64,000 bases of DNA from UBA10649 sp963749905. Its GTDB lineage: Bacteria; Actinomycetota; Actinomycetes; S36-B12. The notes below the pieces were generated by a model. That model worked only from the letters and a program-made list of their open reading frames with translations, made no database searches and was not told where the DNA came from. The DNA lies in assembly GCA_963749905.1 (NCBI GenBank), contig CAVVOF010000004.1:124001-188000 (forward strand). The letters run 5' to 3'. Positions 43,417 through 51,292 of this stretch are shown here, piece after piece; position 1 is the first letter of the stretch, and each line of letters starts with the position of its first letter. Position numbers and translations under genes: made by a program.

Positions 43417-43707
43417 ATGGAGATCACCTTCACCGCCCCCCTGTGGCGCTGGGAGGGGGACGCCGGCTGGTACTTCATCACCGTGCCGGAACACCTGTCC
43501 GACGAGCTGGAGGACGCGCACGGCGGTCAGCGCGGCTTCGGCTCCATCAGGGTCAGCGTCACGGTCGGCGAGACGACATGGCAGACGTCGGTGTTCCCGA
43601 GCACGCAGCACCGGGCGTTCGTGCTCCCGGTCAAGAAGCAGATCCGTCAGCGCGAGGGCATCGACGAGGGCGACCCGGTCGACGTCACCCTGGTCGCCAT
43701 CGACTAG
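43417..43707 (+). CDS. DUF1905 family protein
   Basis: 96 residues, ATG 43417, divergent from the ArsR gene by 46 bases. Small beta-barrel type sequence with FTAPLWRWEGDAGWYFITVP, GFGSIRVSVTVGETTWQTSV, and KKQIRQREGIDEGDPVDVTL, the DUF1905 signature. Usually found alone or fused to YdeI-like domains; function unknown. May respond to the same operator region as the divergent repressor. Its stop shares CTAG with the convergent gene. Confidence 0.8.
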   Translation: MEITFTAPLWRWEGDAGWYFITVPEHLSDELEDAHGGQRGFGSIRVSVTVGETTWQTSVFPSTQHRAFVLPVKKQIRQREGIDEGDPVDVTLVAID

Positions 43708-44645
43708 CGCCGCACGGTGCGGGTGGGGCTCCAACTGGCGACGTAGCCGGCGCCCGCCTGGGCGGCCTGCAGGTAGGTGCGCCACCTGCTGGAGCCGGAC
43801 GGCACCTTCACGGTGAACGTGCGGGTGGAGAAGTCGCCGAGGGTGATCTTCTTGACGGTGGTCCAACCGCCCGCGCTGTTGCGGCGCTGCAGCAGGACCT
43901 GCTTGCCGGCATAGGAGACCGATGACACCGCTCCGGTGCGGAACGTCGCCTTGCCGCTGCGGATCCGCTTGAGCGCCAGGGTCACCTTCGGGCGAACGCT
44001 GACGGCGACTGTCGCGCTCTCGCCCTTCGTGGCACCGTCGGCGAACTGCACCTTGTACTCGGTGCGGATTCGCGTGGGCTCGGCATAGGAGTAGCTCCCG
44101 TCCGGCTCGGTGGCGATGGAGGCCACCTTCGCGAAGCCCTGCTCCGGGTGCGGCCGGGCGAGCACGTCGACCATGACACCGCCCTTGGCCGGGCTGATCT
44201 TGCCGGTCAGCTTCACCTTGCTGCCGTAGACCACCTGCTTGGCCGACGCGGCGAGGGTGACCGAGCCGTTGACCGTCGGCAGCGCCTGCACGCTGATCGT
44301 GCCGCGGTAGGTATTGCCCTTCGCGTTCGGGTCGGTGATCGAGAAGTTGCCTGCGGAGGCGAAGGTGCAGGACTGGGACGCCCCCGGCTGGACGACCATC
44401 GGCGTGATGGTGCACGTCACGCCGGTCGTCGGCTTCACCGTGACCTCGTGCGCAGCGCTGTCACCGTTGGTGAAGGTGACGGTGTCGCCGACGGTGATCG
44501 TGGTGTCCTTCGGCACGTAGCCGGAACTCGTGATGGTCACCACGCTGGTGGCGGCCGTGGCCCCCGGTGCTGCGCTGACGACGAGTCCGGCGACGAGCGC
44601 GAGCGCCAGCGCACCGATGGACGTGGACCGAAGAGCTGTGGACAT
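43704..44645 (-). CDS. Secreted protein with cupredoxin-like domain
   Basis: 313 residues, ATG 44645 with GGAGG 8 bases upstream. Signal peptide ends near ATAA (residue 32). Residues 35-120 look like a plastocyanin/azurin-type domain (GYVPKDTTITVGDTVTFTNG, AAHEVTVKP, QPGASQSCTFASAGNFSITD): one His and one Cys are at ligand-like places, but the closing His and Met are not evident, so copper binding is doubtful. The rest consists of two Ig-like beta repeats with Lys/Arg/Ser-rich strands (VTLALKRIRSGKATF, VQLLQRR-type KQVLLQRRNSAGGWTTV) as in extracellular actinobacterial proteins. Function unknown. Confidence 0.7.
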   Translation of the reverse strand: MSTALRSTSIGALALALVAGLVVSAAPGATAATSVVTITSSGYVPKDTTITVGDTVTFTNGDSAAHEVTVKPTTGVTCTITPMVVQPGASQSCTFASAGNFSITDPNAKGNTYRGTISVQALPTVNGSVTLAASAKQVVYGSKVKLTGKISPAKGGVMVDVLARPHPEQGFAKVASIATEPDGSYSYAEPTRIRTEYKVQFADGATKGESATVAVSVRPKVTLALKRIRSGKATFRTGAVSSVSYAGKQVLLQRRNSAGGWTTVKKITLGDFSTRTFTVKVPSGSSRWRTYLQAAQAGAGYVASWSPTRTVRR

Positions 44646-44651
44646 GGCGAA

Positions 44652-44688
44652 TCCTCCCGACTCTCGGATGGATCCTAAGGCGGGAGGA
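44652..44688 (-). promoter_or_regulatory. Hairpin that pairs with the ribosome binding site
   Basis: TCCTCCCG (44681-44688 read on the minus strand) pairs with CGGGAGGA (44652-44659), and the latter contains the GGAGG of the cupredoxin-like gene. Eight pairs, 21-base loop. It lies between two leftward genes, so it may act as a terminator of the upstream gene or hide the ribosome site of the downstream one. Confidence 0.45.
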
Positions 44689-44701
44689 CTGCCCGTCCGG
44701 G

Positions 44702-45307
44702 TCAGCCGCGCCCGGGCCACCTGCGCGAGTCGTCGAATCGGCGATCCCAGCCCTTGCCGAAGACCCGGTCATGGCCCTTGGGCTCGAGGAGGGCCGACGG
44801 TGCCTCGGCCGGGGCGAAGGCGGCCTTCACGGCGGCGACGTACGCGTCCTTGGCGGCCGTCAAGCCCGCCTGCGCGGTGGCTCGGGCGGAATCCAGGGCC
44901 GGCTTGACCTTCGCCGCCTCGGCCGCAACGGCCGTCCGGTAGGCCTCGACGGCGGCGCTCAGAGACGCACGCGCCGCGGCAGTGTCCTGGCCAGCGGCAT
45001 AGGCGGTGCGCAGTGCGTCCTTCGCAGCCTTGACGGCTGCCCGCTGCGTCGCGACGGCCGCCGCGATCTGCTCCCGAAGCGGGGCGACAGAGTCCCGGTA
45101 GGACGTGCGCACGCTGACGACTGCTGCGCGGTAGGCCTGGCGGGCCGCGACCACGGCGGCGCGCTGCTGATCGGTGAGCGAGGCGAACGCGCTGGCGGCG
45201 GCGCCACGCCCGTCGTCGTTGGGGTGGGCGACTGCCGCACTGACCGGAGCGACGAGCAGGCCAAGGGCAGCGACGGCAGCAGCGGACATGCGGACGATCG
45301 ACTTCAT
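44702..45307 (-). CDS. Secreted alanine-rich helical protein
   Basis: 201 residues, ATG 45307 with AGGAACC upstream. Signal peptide with cleavage near SAAVA (residue 27). The mature protein is almost wholly helical, rich in Ala, Lys, Arg and Glu with repeated AAxxA spacing (QQRAAVVAARQAYRAAVVSV and KAAKDALRTAYAAGQDTAAA), so probably a coiled coil or extended helix in the cell wall space; a Trp/Arg/Asp-rich tail closes it. No family known to me. Confidence 0.7.
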   Translation of the reverse strand: MKSIVRMSAAAVAALGLLVAPVSAAVAHPNDDGRGAAASAFASLTDQQRAAVVAARQAYRAAVVSVRTSYRDSVAPLREQIAAAVATQRAAVKAAKDALRTAYAAGQDTAAARASLSAAVEAYRTAVAAEAAKVKPALDSARATAQAGLTAAKDAYVAAVKAAFAPAEAPSALLEPKGHDRVFGKGWDRRFDDSRRWPGRG

Positions 45308-45371
45308 TGGTTCCTCCCGGGTCGGCCGTTCCACTGTGCCCCACCGCGGGCCGGAAACCCAACCTCCGCGG

Positions 45372-45389
45372 GTAAGGGTCGCGTAAGGG
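45372..45389. promoter_or_regulatory. GTAAGGG direct repeat, candidate regulator box
   Basis: GTAAGGG at 45372-45378 and 45383-45389, 11 bases apart, upstream of the Ala-rich secreted protein (reads as CCCTTAC repeats toward that gene). Direct repeats at 11-bp spacing are typical of OmpR-type regulator sites. No such regulator is in the window. Confidence 0.35.
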
Positions 45390-45410
45390 CCGCTACCCGG
45401 TGGGCCCCCG

Positions 45411-46748
45411 TCACAGCGTCGACGTGGTGCGCGCCAGCTCGACGAAGTCCGCGGCCGGATGGACGTGGCTGAAGAGATAGCCCTGAGCCCGGTCGCAGCC
45501 GGCATCCTGAGCTCGCTGCAACTGTGCCTGCGTCTCGATTCCCGAGGCGACCACCTTCATACCGAAGCTGTGCGCAACAGTCACCACCCCGCTGAGGAAC
45601 TCATCGGGGTATCCGGCGTCCCGACCGTCGGGGGCGACGAGGGACCGATCCAGCTTGAGCACGTCGAAGAGTCCGGTGTGCAGCTGATCGAGCGCCATGG
45701 GACCCGACCCGAACCCGTCGATGGCGATGCGCACGCCCAGACCCTTCATCGCCTGGAGCTGGCGGCGGGTCCGATGCGGATTGTGAGACAGCGTCGACTC
45801 AGACACTTCGAACACGATCCTGCGTGGGTCGAGTCGCAGGCGTTCCACGCAGTCGGAGACGGTGGTGATCAGGTCCGGAAACGCCAGGTCGGCGGGCGAG
45901 GTGTTCAAGGACACCGACAGCTGCAAGTCCTTTGGCAGCTCGGCGAGCACCTCAGAGGCCCGGGTCCAGACAGCGGCGTCGATCTCCCTGATCAGGCCCG
46001 AGCTCTCAGCCTCGGCCCGGAAGTCCGCGGGCGCCATCGGTCCGTAGGTGGGATGCATCCACCGCACCAGCACCTCGGAGCCCACGATGCGCCGATCGGG
46101 CAGCGAGACCACCGGCTGGAACCAGGGCTGGAACTGATCCGCGCCGATCGCGTTGAGCATGTCCTCGAATCCCCGCGAGATCAGCGTCGGATTCTCGTCC
46201 GCGTGCGGCCGGAAGACGGCCGCCCGGCGCGAGCCGAGCACGTTGACCCGGTCCAGCGCGACCTCGGCACCCGCGAGCAGGCGCATGGCGTCCGCCCGCG
46301 GGAAGTGCGCCGCGGCCGCCAGCCCGACATTGCTGCCGACCGCGATCGGCGGCCGATTGACCACCATGATCGGTGCGCTGATCGACCGGACCACGCGCAT
46401 GGCCAGGTCCTGCAGCTCATCCGGGTTGGCATTGGGCACCCGCAGCAGTCCCGCGAAGGCGTCCTCGGCGTACTCCAGGAATGCGGAGTCCGACGGAATG
46501 AGCTCGCGGATCCGGTCAACCACGTCGCGGTGCACCGCGTCGGCCGTGTCGGCACCGAAGGTCTCACGGATGCGCCAGAACCGATCGAGGTCGATCCGGA
46601 TGACGACAATCGCGTCCGGATCAGCCTCCAGCTCCGAGTCGAGGGCGGCGAGGAAGGCAGCCCGTTCGGTCGCGTGAACCACCGGTCCTCCGCCCTTCGC
46701 CAGCGCTGACAGGGACGCGCCATACTTCCACGGACGTAGTCCGGTCAC
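45411..46748 (-). CDS. GGDEF-EAL protein with degenerate active sites
   Basis: 445 residues from GTG 46748; the start is uncertain because GTG 46682 is also in frame. No membrane helix. GGDEF-like domain (about 20-170) has AEDAF in the active-site loop, so it should not make c-di-GMP. The EAL-like domain has EVL for EAL (GSEVLVRWMHP), keeps Asn (SLNTSPADL), Glu (FEVSESTL), Lys (LKLDRSLV) and Glu (ASGIETQAQL), but the DDFGTG metal loop is IDGFGSG, losing one metal-binding Asp. It is therefore more likely a c-di-GMP binding or protein-interaction module than an enzyme. Divergent from the ACC deaminase gene by 33 bases. Confidence 0.82.
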   Translation of the reverse strand: MTGLRPWKYGASLSALAKGGGPVVHATERAAFLAALDSELEADPDAIVVIRIDLDRFWRIRETFGADTADAVHRDVVDRIRELIPSDSAFLEYAEDAFAGLLRVPNANPDELQDLAMRVVRSISAPIMVVNRPPIAVGSNVGLAAAAHFPRADAMRLLAGAEVALDRVNVLGSRRAAVFRPHADENPTLISRGFEDMLNAIGADQFQPWFQPVVSLPDRRIVGSEVLVRWMHPTYGPMAPADFRAEAESSGLIREIDAAVWTRASEVLAELPKDLQLSVSLNTSPADLAFPDLITTVSDCVERLRLDPRRIVFEVSESTLSHNPHRTRRQLQAMKGLGVRIAIDGFGSGPMALDQLHTGLFDVLKLDRSLVAPDGRDAGYPDEFLSGVVTVAHSFGMKVVASGIETQAQLQRAQDAGCDRAQGYLFSHVHPAADFVELARTTSTL

Positions 46749-46781
46749 AATTCGCGCACCATCCCGCTCTCTGGAGGCTCC

Positions 46782-47792
46782 GTGTCCCTCGCCGACTTCC
46801 CACGCCACCCGCTGACATTCGGACCCAGCCCGATCCACCCGATGCCGAGGCTGTCCGCCCACCTGGGCGGCGCGCAGGTGTGGGCGAAGCGCGAGGACTG
46901 CAACAGCGGGCTGGCGTTCGGCGGGAACAAGGTGCGCAAGCTCGAGTACATCGTCCCCGACGCACTCGCCCAAGGAGCGGACACGCTGGTGTCGATCGGT
47001 GGCGTCCAGTCCAACCACACCCGGCAGGTGGCCGCGGTGGCAGCGCATCTCGGCTTGAAGGCCGTGCTCGTGCAGGAGGCCTGGGTCGACTGGCCGGACG
47101 CCGTCAACGACCGGGTCGGCAACATCCTGCTCTCGCGCATCATGGGCGCGGAGGTACGGCTTGATCCGTCCGGCTTCGACATCGGCATCCGCGACAGCTG
47201 GCAGCAGGCGTTGGCCGACGTCGAGGCCCGCGGCGGCAAGCCGTACGGGATCCCTGCGGGCGCGTCGGAGCATCCCCTCGGCGGTCTCGGCTTCGCGAAC
47301 TGGGCGTACGAGGTCGAGCGGCAGGAGGCCGAGCTCGGCGTCTTCTTCGACACCATCGTGGTGTGCACCGTCACCGGCAGCACGCATGCGGGGATGATCG
47401 CCGGCTTCGCCGGGCAGGACCGACCGCGACGCGTCATCGGCATCGACGCGTCGGCCACCTTGGAGAAGACGCGCGACCAGGTCGCCCGGATCGCCCGGCA
47501 CACGGCAGAGCTCATCGGGCTGGGCCGGGATCTGCGCGACGACGAGGTCACCGTGCTCGAGGGATGGGCGGGCGACCTCTACGGCATTCCGGTGCAGTCG
47601 ACCCTGGACGCCATCCGGCTCACTGGCCGCCTCGAGGGCGTCATCCTCGATCCCGTCTACGAGGGCAAGTCGATGGCCGGGCTGATCGACCTGGTCCAGT
47701 CCGGAGAGATCGGGCCCGAGTCCAACGTGCTGTACGCGCACCTCGGTGGCCAGCTGGCCCTCAACGCCTACTCGGCCCTCTTCCGCGACTGA
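46782..47792 (+). CDS. acdS: 1-aminocyclopropane-1-carboxylate deaminase
   Basis: 336 residues, GTG 46782. PLP enzyme that splits ACC, the plant ethylene precursor, into 2-oxobutyrate and ammonia. The PLP Lys50 (FGGNKVRKLEY), Ser77 (GGVQSNHTRQ), Tyr293-Glu294 (DPVYEGKSM) and Leu321 (AHLGGQLAL) match Lys51, Ser78, Tyr294, Glu295 and Leu322 of the Pseudomonas enzyme; the Glu and Leu separate true ACC deaminases from D-cysteine desulfhydrases, which carry other residues there. Length is typical. Suggests life near plants or on D-amino acids. A GntR regulator follows 87 bases downstream. Confidence 0.9.
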   Translation: MSLADFPRHPLTFGPSPIHPMPRLSAHLGGAQVWAKREDCNSGLAFGGNKVRKLEYIVPDALAQGADTLVSIGGVQSNHTRQVAAVAAHLGLKAVLVQEAWVDWPDAVNDRVGNILLSRIMGAEVRLDPSGFDIGIRDSWQQALADVEARGGKPYGIPAGASEHPLGGLGFANWAYEVERQEAELGVFFDTIVVCTVTGSTHAGMIAGFAGQDRPRRVIGIDASATLEKTRDQVARIARHTAELIGLGRDLRDDEVTVLEGWAGDLYGIPVQSTLDAIRLTGRLEGVILDPVYEGKSMAGLIDLVQSGEIGPESNVLYAHLGGQLALNAYSALFRD

Positions 47793-47831
47793 CCTCCGTC
47801 GCATGGGTGTTCCCCGGCCCGAATAGGTCCG

Positions 47832-47843
47832 TATGTCTTTACA
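47832..47843. promoter_or_regulatory. GntR operator candidate, copy 1
   Basis: TATGTCTTTACA, followed four bases later by GGCCA, lies 36 bases upstream of the gntR start codon. Its core ATGT-N4-ACAT is an inverted repeat of the size used by HutC-type GntR proteins. An almost identical box is at 51522-51533 before the mmsA-type gene. Confidence 0.55.
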
Positions 47844-47879
47844 TCAGGCCAATCTGCCAATGTTCGGTATGGTTCTGGC

Positions 47880-48614
47880 ATGAGCCTCGAGCTGACTCTC
47901 GATCGCCGCAGCCCGGTGCCGCTGTACTACCAGCTGTCGCAGGAGCTCGAGCGCGCGATCACGTCCGGCTCCCTCAAGCCGGGTGACAAGATCGAGACCG
48001 AAGTCGAGATCTCGGCGCGGTTCGGGCTGAGCCGGCCGACCGTGCGTCAGGCCATCCAGGAACTGGTGAACAAGGGCCTGCTGGTGCGCCGTCGCGGCGT
48101 CGGGACTCAGGTGGTGCACTCGCAGGTGCGCCGCCAGGTGGAACTGACCAGCCTGTTCGATGATCTGAGCCGAAGCAACCACCGGCCGCGCACGACCGTG
48201 CACAAGCTCGAGGTCGTCGCCGCCGCGGGCGCCGTCGCGGGTGCGCTGAACCTGCGTGACGGAGACCAGGTCCTCTACCTGGAGCGGGTCCGGTTCGACG
48301 GCGACGCGCCGCTCGCCCACATGCAGAACTGGCTTCCGGCAGGCGTGCTCGACGCCACAGCGGCGGACCTCGAGGGACACGGCCTCTACGACCTGCTCCG
48401 ACGCGCCGGCGTCCAGATGCGGGTGGCCAATCAGCGGATCGGCGCCAAGGCTGCCGGCACCCGGGAGGCCCGTCTGCTCGAGATCCGCAAGGGCGCGCCG
48501 CTGCTCACGATGGAGCGGACCGCCTTCGACGTGACCGGCCGCGCGGTGGAGTACGCCATCCACGCGTATCGCTCCGACTCGTACTCGTTCGAGACCACCC
48601 TCGTCGAGCGCTGA
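47880..48614 (+). CDS. GntR-family regulator of the HutC subgroup
   Basis: 244 residues, ATG 47880. N-terminal winged helix: PVPLYYQLSQELERAITSGS, LKPGDKIETEVEISARFGLS, RPTVRQAIQELVNKGLLVRR. C-terminal UTRA ligand domain (about 85-240) with VLYLERVRFDGDAPLAHMQ and MERTAFDVTGRAVEYAIHAY. HutC-type regulators sense sugars, sugar phosphates or amino acid derivatives. The shared box points to control of itself and of the transaldolase-semialdehyde dehydrogenase genes, which face it. Confidence 0.88.
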   Translation: MSLELTLDRRSPVPLYYQLSQELERAITSGSLKPGDKIETEVEISARFGLSRPTVRQAIQELVNKGLLVRRRGVGTQVVHSQVRRQVELTSLFDDLSRSNHRPRTTVHKLEVVAAAGAVAGALNLRDGDQVLYLERVRFDGDAPLAHMQNWLPAGVLDATAADLEGHGLYDLLRRAGVQMRVANQRIGAKAAGTREARLLEIRKGAPLLTMERTAFDVTGRAVEYAIHAYRSDSYSFETTLVER

Positions 48615-48628
48615 CCCCTCCCCACAAC

Positions 48629-48692
48629 CGTTGAGTGCGGAGTTGTTGCGCGATCCACGGGGTGAAACCGCGCAACAACTCCGCACTCAACG
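48629..48692. repeat. Palindromic gene-end repeat, copy 2
   Basis: Perfect 24-bp arms 48629-48652 and 48669-48692 around a 16-base loop, between convergent gntR (stop 48614) and the transaldolase gene (stop 48705). The outer 19 bases are the same as in copy 1 at 39350-39411 apart from one base, and the loops are related (ATCCA, GGGG, GAAACCG-like). Probably a two-way terminator built from a dispersed repeat. Confidence 0.78.
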
Positions 48693-48704
48693 AGGGGCTG
48701 GTGC

Positions 48705-49790
48705 CTACTTGTCGGGATTGGGCAGCAGGACGTCGCGGACGAACGCCTCGAGGTCGTTGTTCGCCTGGAGGAACTGCCGCAGCGTCCGCACCGTCGCCCC
48801 GTACGTGGTGAACTCCTCCGGCGTCAGGCCGTCCACGTCATACGCCTTGCGGAACTCGGCGAAGTTGTCGTAGAGGTCCTCGACGATCCGCGGCGCGACG
48901 GGGTCGTCCAACCGGTGCGTCGGCTCGATACGGCTGGCGTTGAGTCGCTTCTGCCACCCGAACGGGGGCGAGATGACCACGTTGCCGCCGATGAACTCGC
49001 TCCAGTGCATGTGATTGCGGAAGGCCGCCGACAGCAGCCGGGTGCGGTAGCCGCGCTCCTGGTACAGCTGGTACGCCCGCTTGAACACCGCCACCCCGGC
49101 CCATTCCATGATGCCCGGGTCGACGGTGATCTGCTCCTTGTCCGCCGACGCCTTGATCCAGTCATCGGTCCGGCCCACCATGATCGTGCAGACCGGGCCC
49201 ATGTGGCTGACGTCGAGGCCCTCCGCCTCACGACGACGCAGGCCGCGCTCGACGGCCTCCGCAACCGCGATGGCCTGCGGGACCGTGAAGGACACCGTGG
49301 CGTTGATGCTCACGCCCCGGTAGGTGGCCTCCTCGAAGGCATCCGCACCGGCCGCGGTCACGGGGATCTTCACGATCATGTTCGGTGCGAGCGTGCTGAA
49401 CTCCACCGCCTGCTCGATCAGCGCCTCGGTGTCGCGGTAGTGACGCGGATCCGTCTGGATCGACAGCCGGCCGTTGACGCCCTCGTACCTCTCGAAGGCC
49501 GGCAGCAGCAGCTGTGCGGCCTCGATCGAGAGGAGCTTGACCATCGCCCAGCCGATCTCGTCCTCGGTCTGCGTCGGGTGCTCCGCCGCGTACTCGGTGA
49601 TCCGCTTCGACCACGCCTGCTTGTCTGCCTTGAGGGCGGCGAGCGCGATCACCGGGTTGCAGGTGGCGCCCACCGCCCCCCAGGAGATCGCGTCGGCGAG
49701 CTCCTGGGGGTCGGCGGAGTCGTTCCACAGGCAGGTGGGCGTCGTCTGCGTCATGCGCAGCAGCGGCGATTCCAGCGCGGTCGTGGTCAT
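48705..49790 (-). CDS. Transaldolase-family protein
   Basis: 361 residues, ATG 49790. A TIM-barrel transaldolase-type sequence with TCLWNDSADPQELADAISWG, GATCNPVIALAAL near the start, the Schiff-base Lys141 in NMIVKIPVT, and INATVSFTVPQAIAVAEAVE. It is longer than canonical transaldolase B (about 317) and differs in the C-terminal third (SEFIGGNVVISPPFGWQ), so it is a relative with its own substrate. Second gene after the semialdehyde dehydrogenase, 8 bases apart, suggesting a catabolic pair, perhaps for a polyol or sugar acid whose breakdown yields a semialdehyde. Confidence 0.8.
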   Translation of the reverse strand: MTTTALESPLLRMTQTTPTCLWNDSADPQELADAISWGAVGATCNPVIALAALKADKQAWSKRITEYAAEHPTQTEDEIGWAMVKLLSIEAAQLLLPAFERYEGVNGRLSIQTDPRHYRDTEALIEQAVEFSTLAPNMIVKIPVTAAGADAFEEATYRGVSINATVSFTVPQAIAVAEAVERGLRRREAEGLDVSHMGPVCTIMVGRTDDWIKASADKEQITVDPGIMEWAGVAVFKRAYQLYQERGYRTRLLSAAFRNHMHWSEFIGGNVVISPPFGWQKRLNASRIEPTHRLDDPVAPRIVEDLYDNFAEFRKAYDVDGLTPEEFTTYGATVRTLRQFLQANNDLEAFVRDVLLPNPDK

Positions 49791-49798
49791 CTCTGCTC

Positions 49799-51292
49799 CT
49801 ATGACTGGGTCGGGAAGCCGAGGTTGATGCCACCGTGACTCGGATCGAGCCAGCGGCTGGTGATGACCTTGCCCCGAGTGAAGAAGTGCACGCCCTCGGT
49901 GCCGTGCGCGTGGCTGTCGCCGAACAGCGACGCCTTCCATCCGCCGAACGAGTAGTAGGCCATCGGCACCGGGATCGGCACGTTCACGCCGATCATGCCA
50001 ACCTCGATCTCGTTCTGGAACCGGCGTGCCGCGCCACCGTCGTTGGTGAAGATGGCGGTGCCGTTGCCGTAGCGGTGGTCGTTGATCAGCTGCACGCCCG
50101 CCTCGTAGGAGTCGACCCGAACGACCGACAGCACCGGACCGAAGATCTCGTCCGAGTAGATGGTCATGTCCGTGGTGACGTGATCGAACAGGGTCGGCAG
50201 CAGCCAGAACCCGTCCGGATCACCGTCGACGTTGCCCTCGCGCCCATCGACGACGAGGGTGGCGCCGGCGGCCTCGCCGGCGTCGATGTAGGACTTCACC
50301 TTGTCGCGATGGACACCGGTGACGAGCGGGCCCATGTCACAGGCGCGCCGGCCATCGCCGACCTTCAGGGACGGCATGCGCTCCGCGATCTTCGCCACCA
50401 GCTCGTCGCCGATCGGCTCGACGGCGAGCACGACGGAGATGGCCATGCAGCGCTCGCCCGCGGAGCCGAAGCCCGCGTTGACGGCCTGATCGGCGGCCAG
50501 CTCGAGATCGGCATCGGGCAGCACCAGCATGTGGTTCTTGGCGCCGCCGAGGGCCTGCACGCGCTTGCCGTTCCGGGTGCCGGTCTCGTAGATGTACTGG
50601 GCGATCGGCGTGGAGCCGACGAACGAGATGCTCTTGACGTCGCTGTTCTCCAGCAGGCCGTCGACGGCCTCCTTGTCGCCGTGCACCACGTTGAAGACGC
50701 CGTCCGGCAATCCGGCCTGCTTCCACAGCTCGGCGACGTACATGATCGCGGAGGGGTCCTTCTCGCTCGGCTTGACCACGACGGTGTTGCCGGCAGCGAT
50801 GGCGATCGGGAAGAACCACATCGGCACCATGGCCGGGAAGTTGAACGGGGAGATGATGCCGACGACGCCGAGCGGCTGGCGGATCGAGTAGACGTCGACG
50901 CCGGAGGACACGCCCTCGGAGAAGCCGCCCTTGAGCAGGTGCGGGATGCCGCACGCGAACTCGACGACCTCGAGTCCCCGGGTGACCTCACCCAATGCGT
51001 CGGAGAGGACCTTGCCGTGCTCCTCGGTGATGAGCGCGGCGACCTTCTCCTTGTTGGCGTTCAACAGCTCGCGGAAGGCGAACAGCACCTGGGAACGCTT
51101 GGTCAGGGAGGTGTCGCGCCAGCCCGGGAACGCGGCCTTGGCGACGGCGACGGCCTCGTCGAGGGTGGCGCGCGAGGCGAAGTCGACCGTCTTGGTCACC
51201 TTGCCGGTGGCAGGGTCGTAGACGTCGCCGGAACGCTCGGCCGTCCCTTCCCAGAGCTGGCCGTTGATCCAGTGAGTGACGCGAGCGGTCAT
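49799..51292 (-). CDS. mmsA: CoA-acylating methylmalonate-semialdehyde dehydrogenase
   Basis: 497 residues, ATG 51292 after GGAAACGAC. Aldehyde dehydrogenase fold with FNFPAMVPMWFFPIAIAAGN (typical of MmsA/IolA), the NAD-binding VKPSEKDPS, FVGSTPIAQYIYETG, and the catalytic Cys282 in SAGERCMAISVV. The enzyme turns malonate or methylmalonate semialdehyde plus CoA and NAD+ into acetyl- or propionyl-CoA with loss of CO2, at the end of valine, beta-alanine or inositol breakdown. No other inositol or valine genes are here, so the pathway is open. Candidate GntR box 230 bases upstream. Confidence 0.9.
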   Translation of the reverse strand: MTARVTHWINGQLWEGTAERSGDVYDPATGKVTKTVDFASRATLDEAVAVAKAAFPGWRDTSLTKRSQVLFAFRELLNANKEKVAALITEEHGKVLSDALGEVTRGLEVVEFACGIPHLLKGGFSEGVSSGVDVYSIRQPLGVVGIISPFNFPAMVPMWFFPIAIAAGNTVVVKPSEKDPSAIMYVAELWKQAGLPDGVFNVVHGDKEAVDGLLENSDVKSISFVGSTPIAQYIYETGTRNGKRVQALGGAKNHMLVLPDADLELAADQAVNAGFGSAGERCMAISVVLAVEPIGDELVAKIAERMPSLKVGDGRRACDMGPLVTGVHRDKVKSYIDAGEAAGATLVVDGREGNVDGDPDGFWLLPTLFDHVTTDMTIYSDEIFGPVLSVVRVDSYEAGVQLINDHRYGNGTAIFTNDGGAARRFQNEIEVGMIGVNVPIPVPMAYYSFGGWKASLFGDSHAHGTEGVHFFTRGKVITSRWLDPSHGGINLGFPTQS

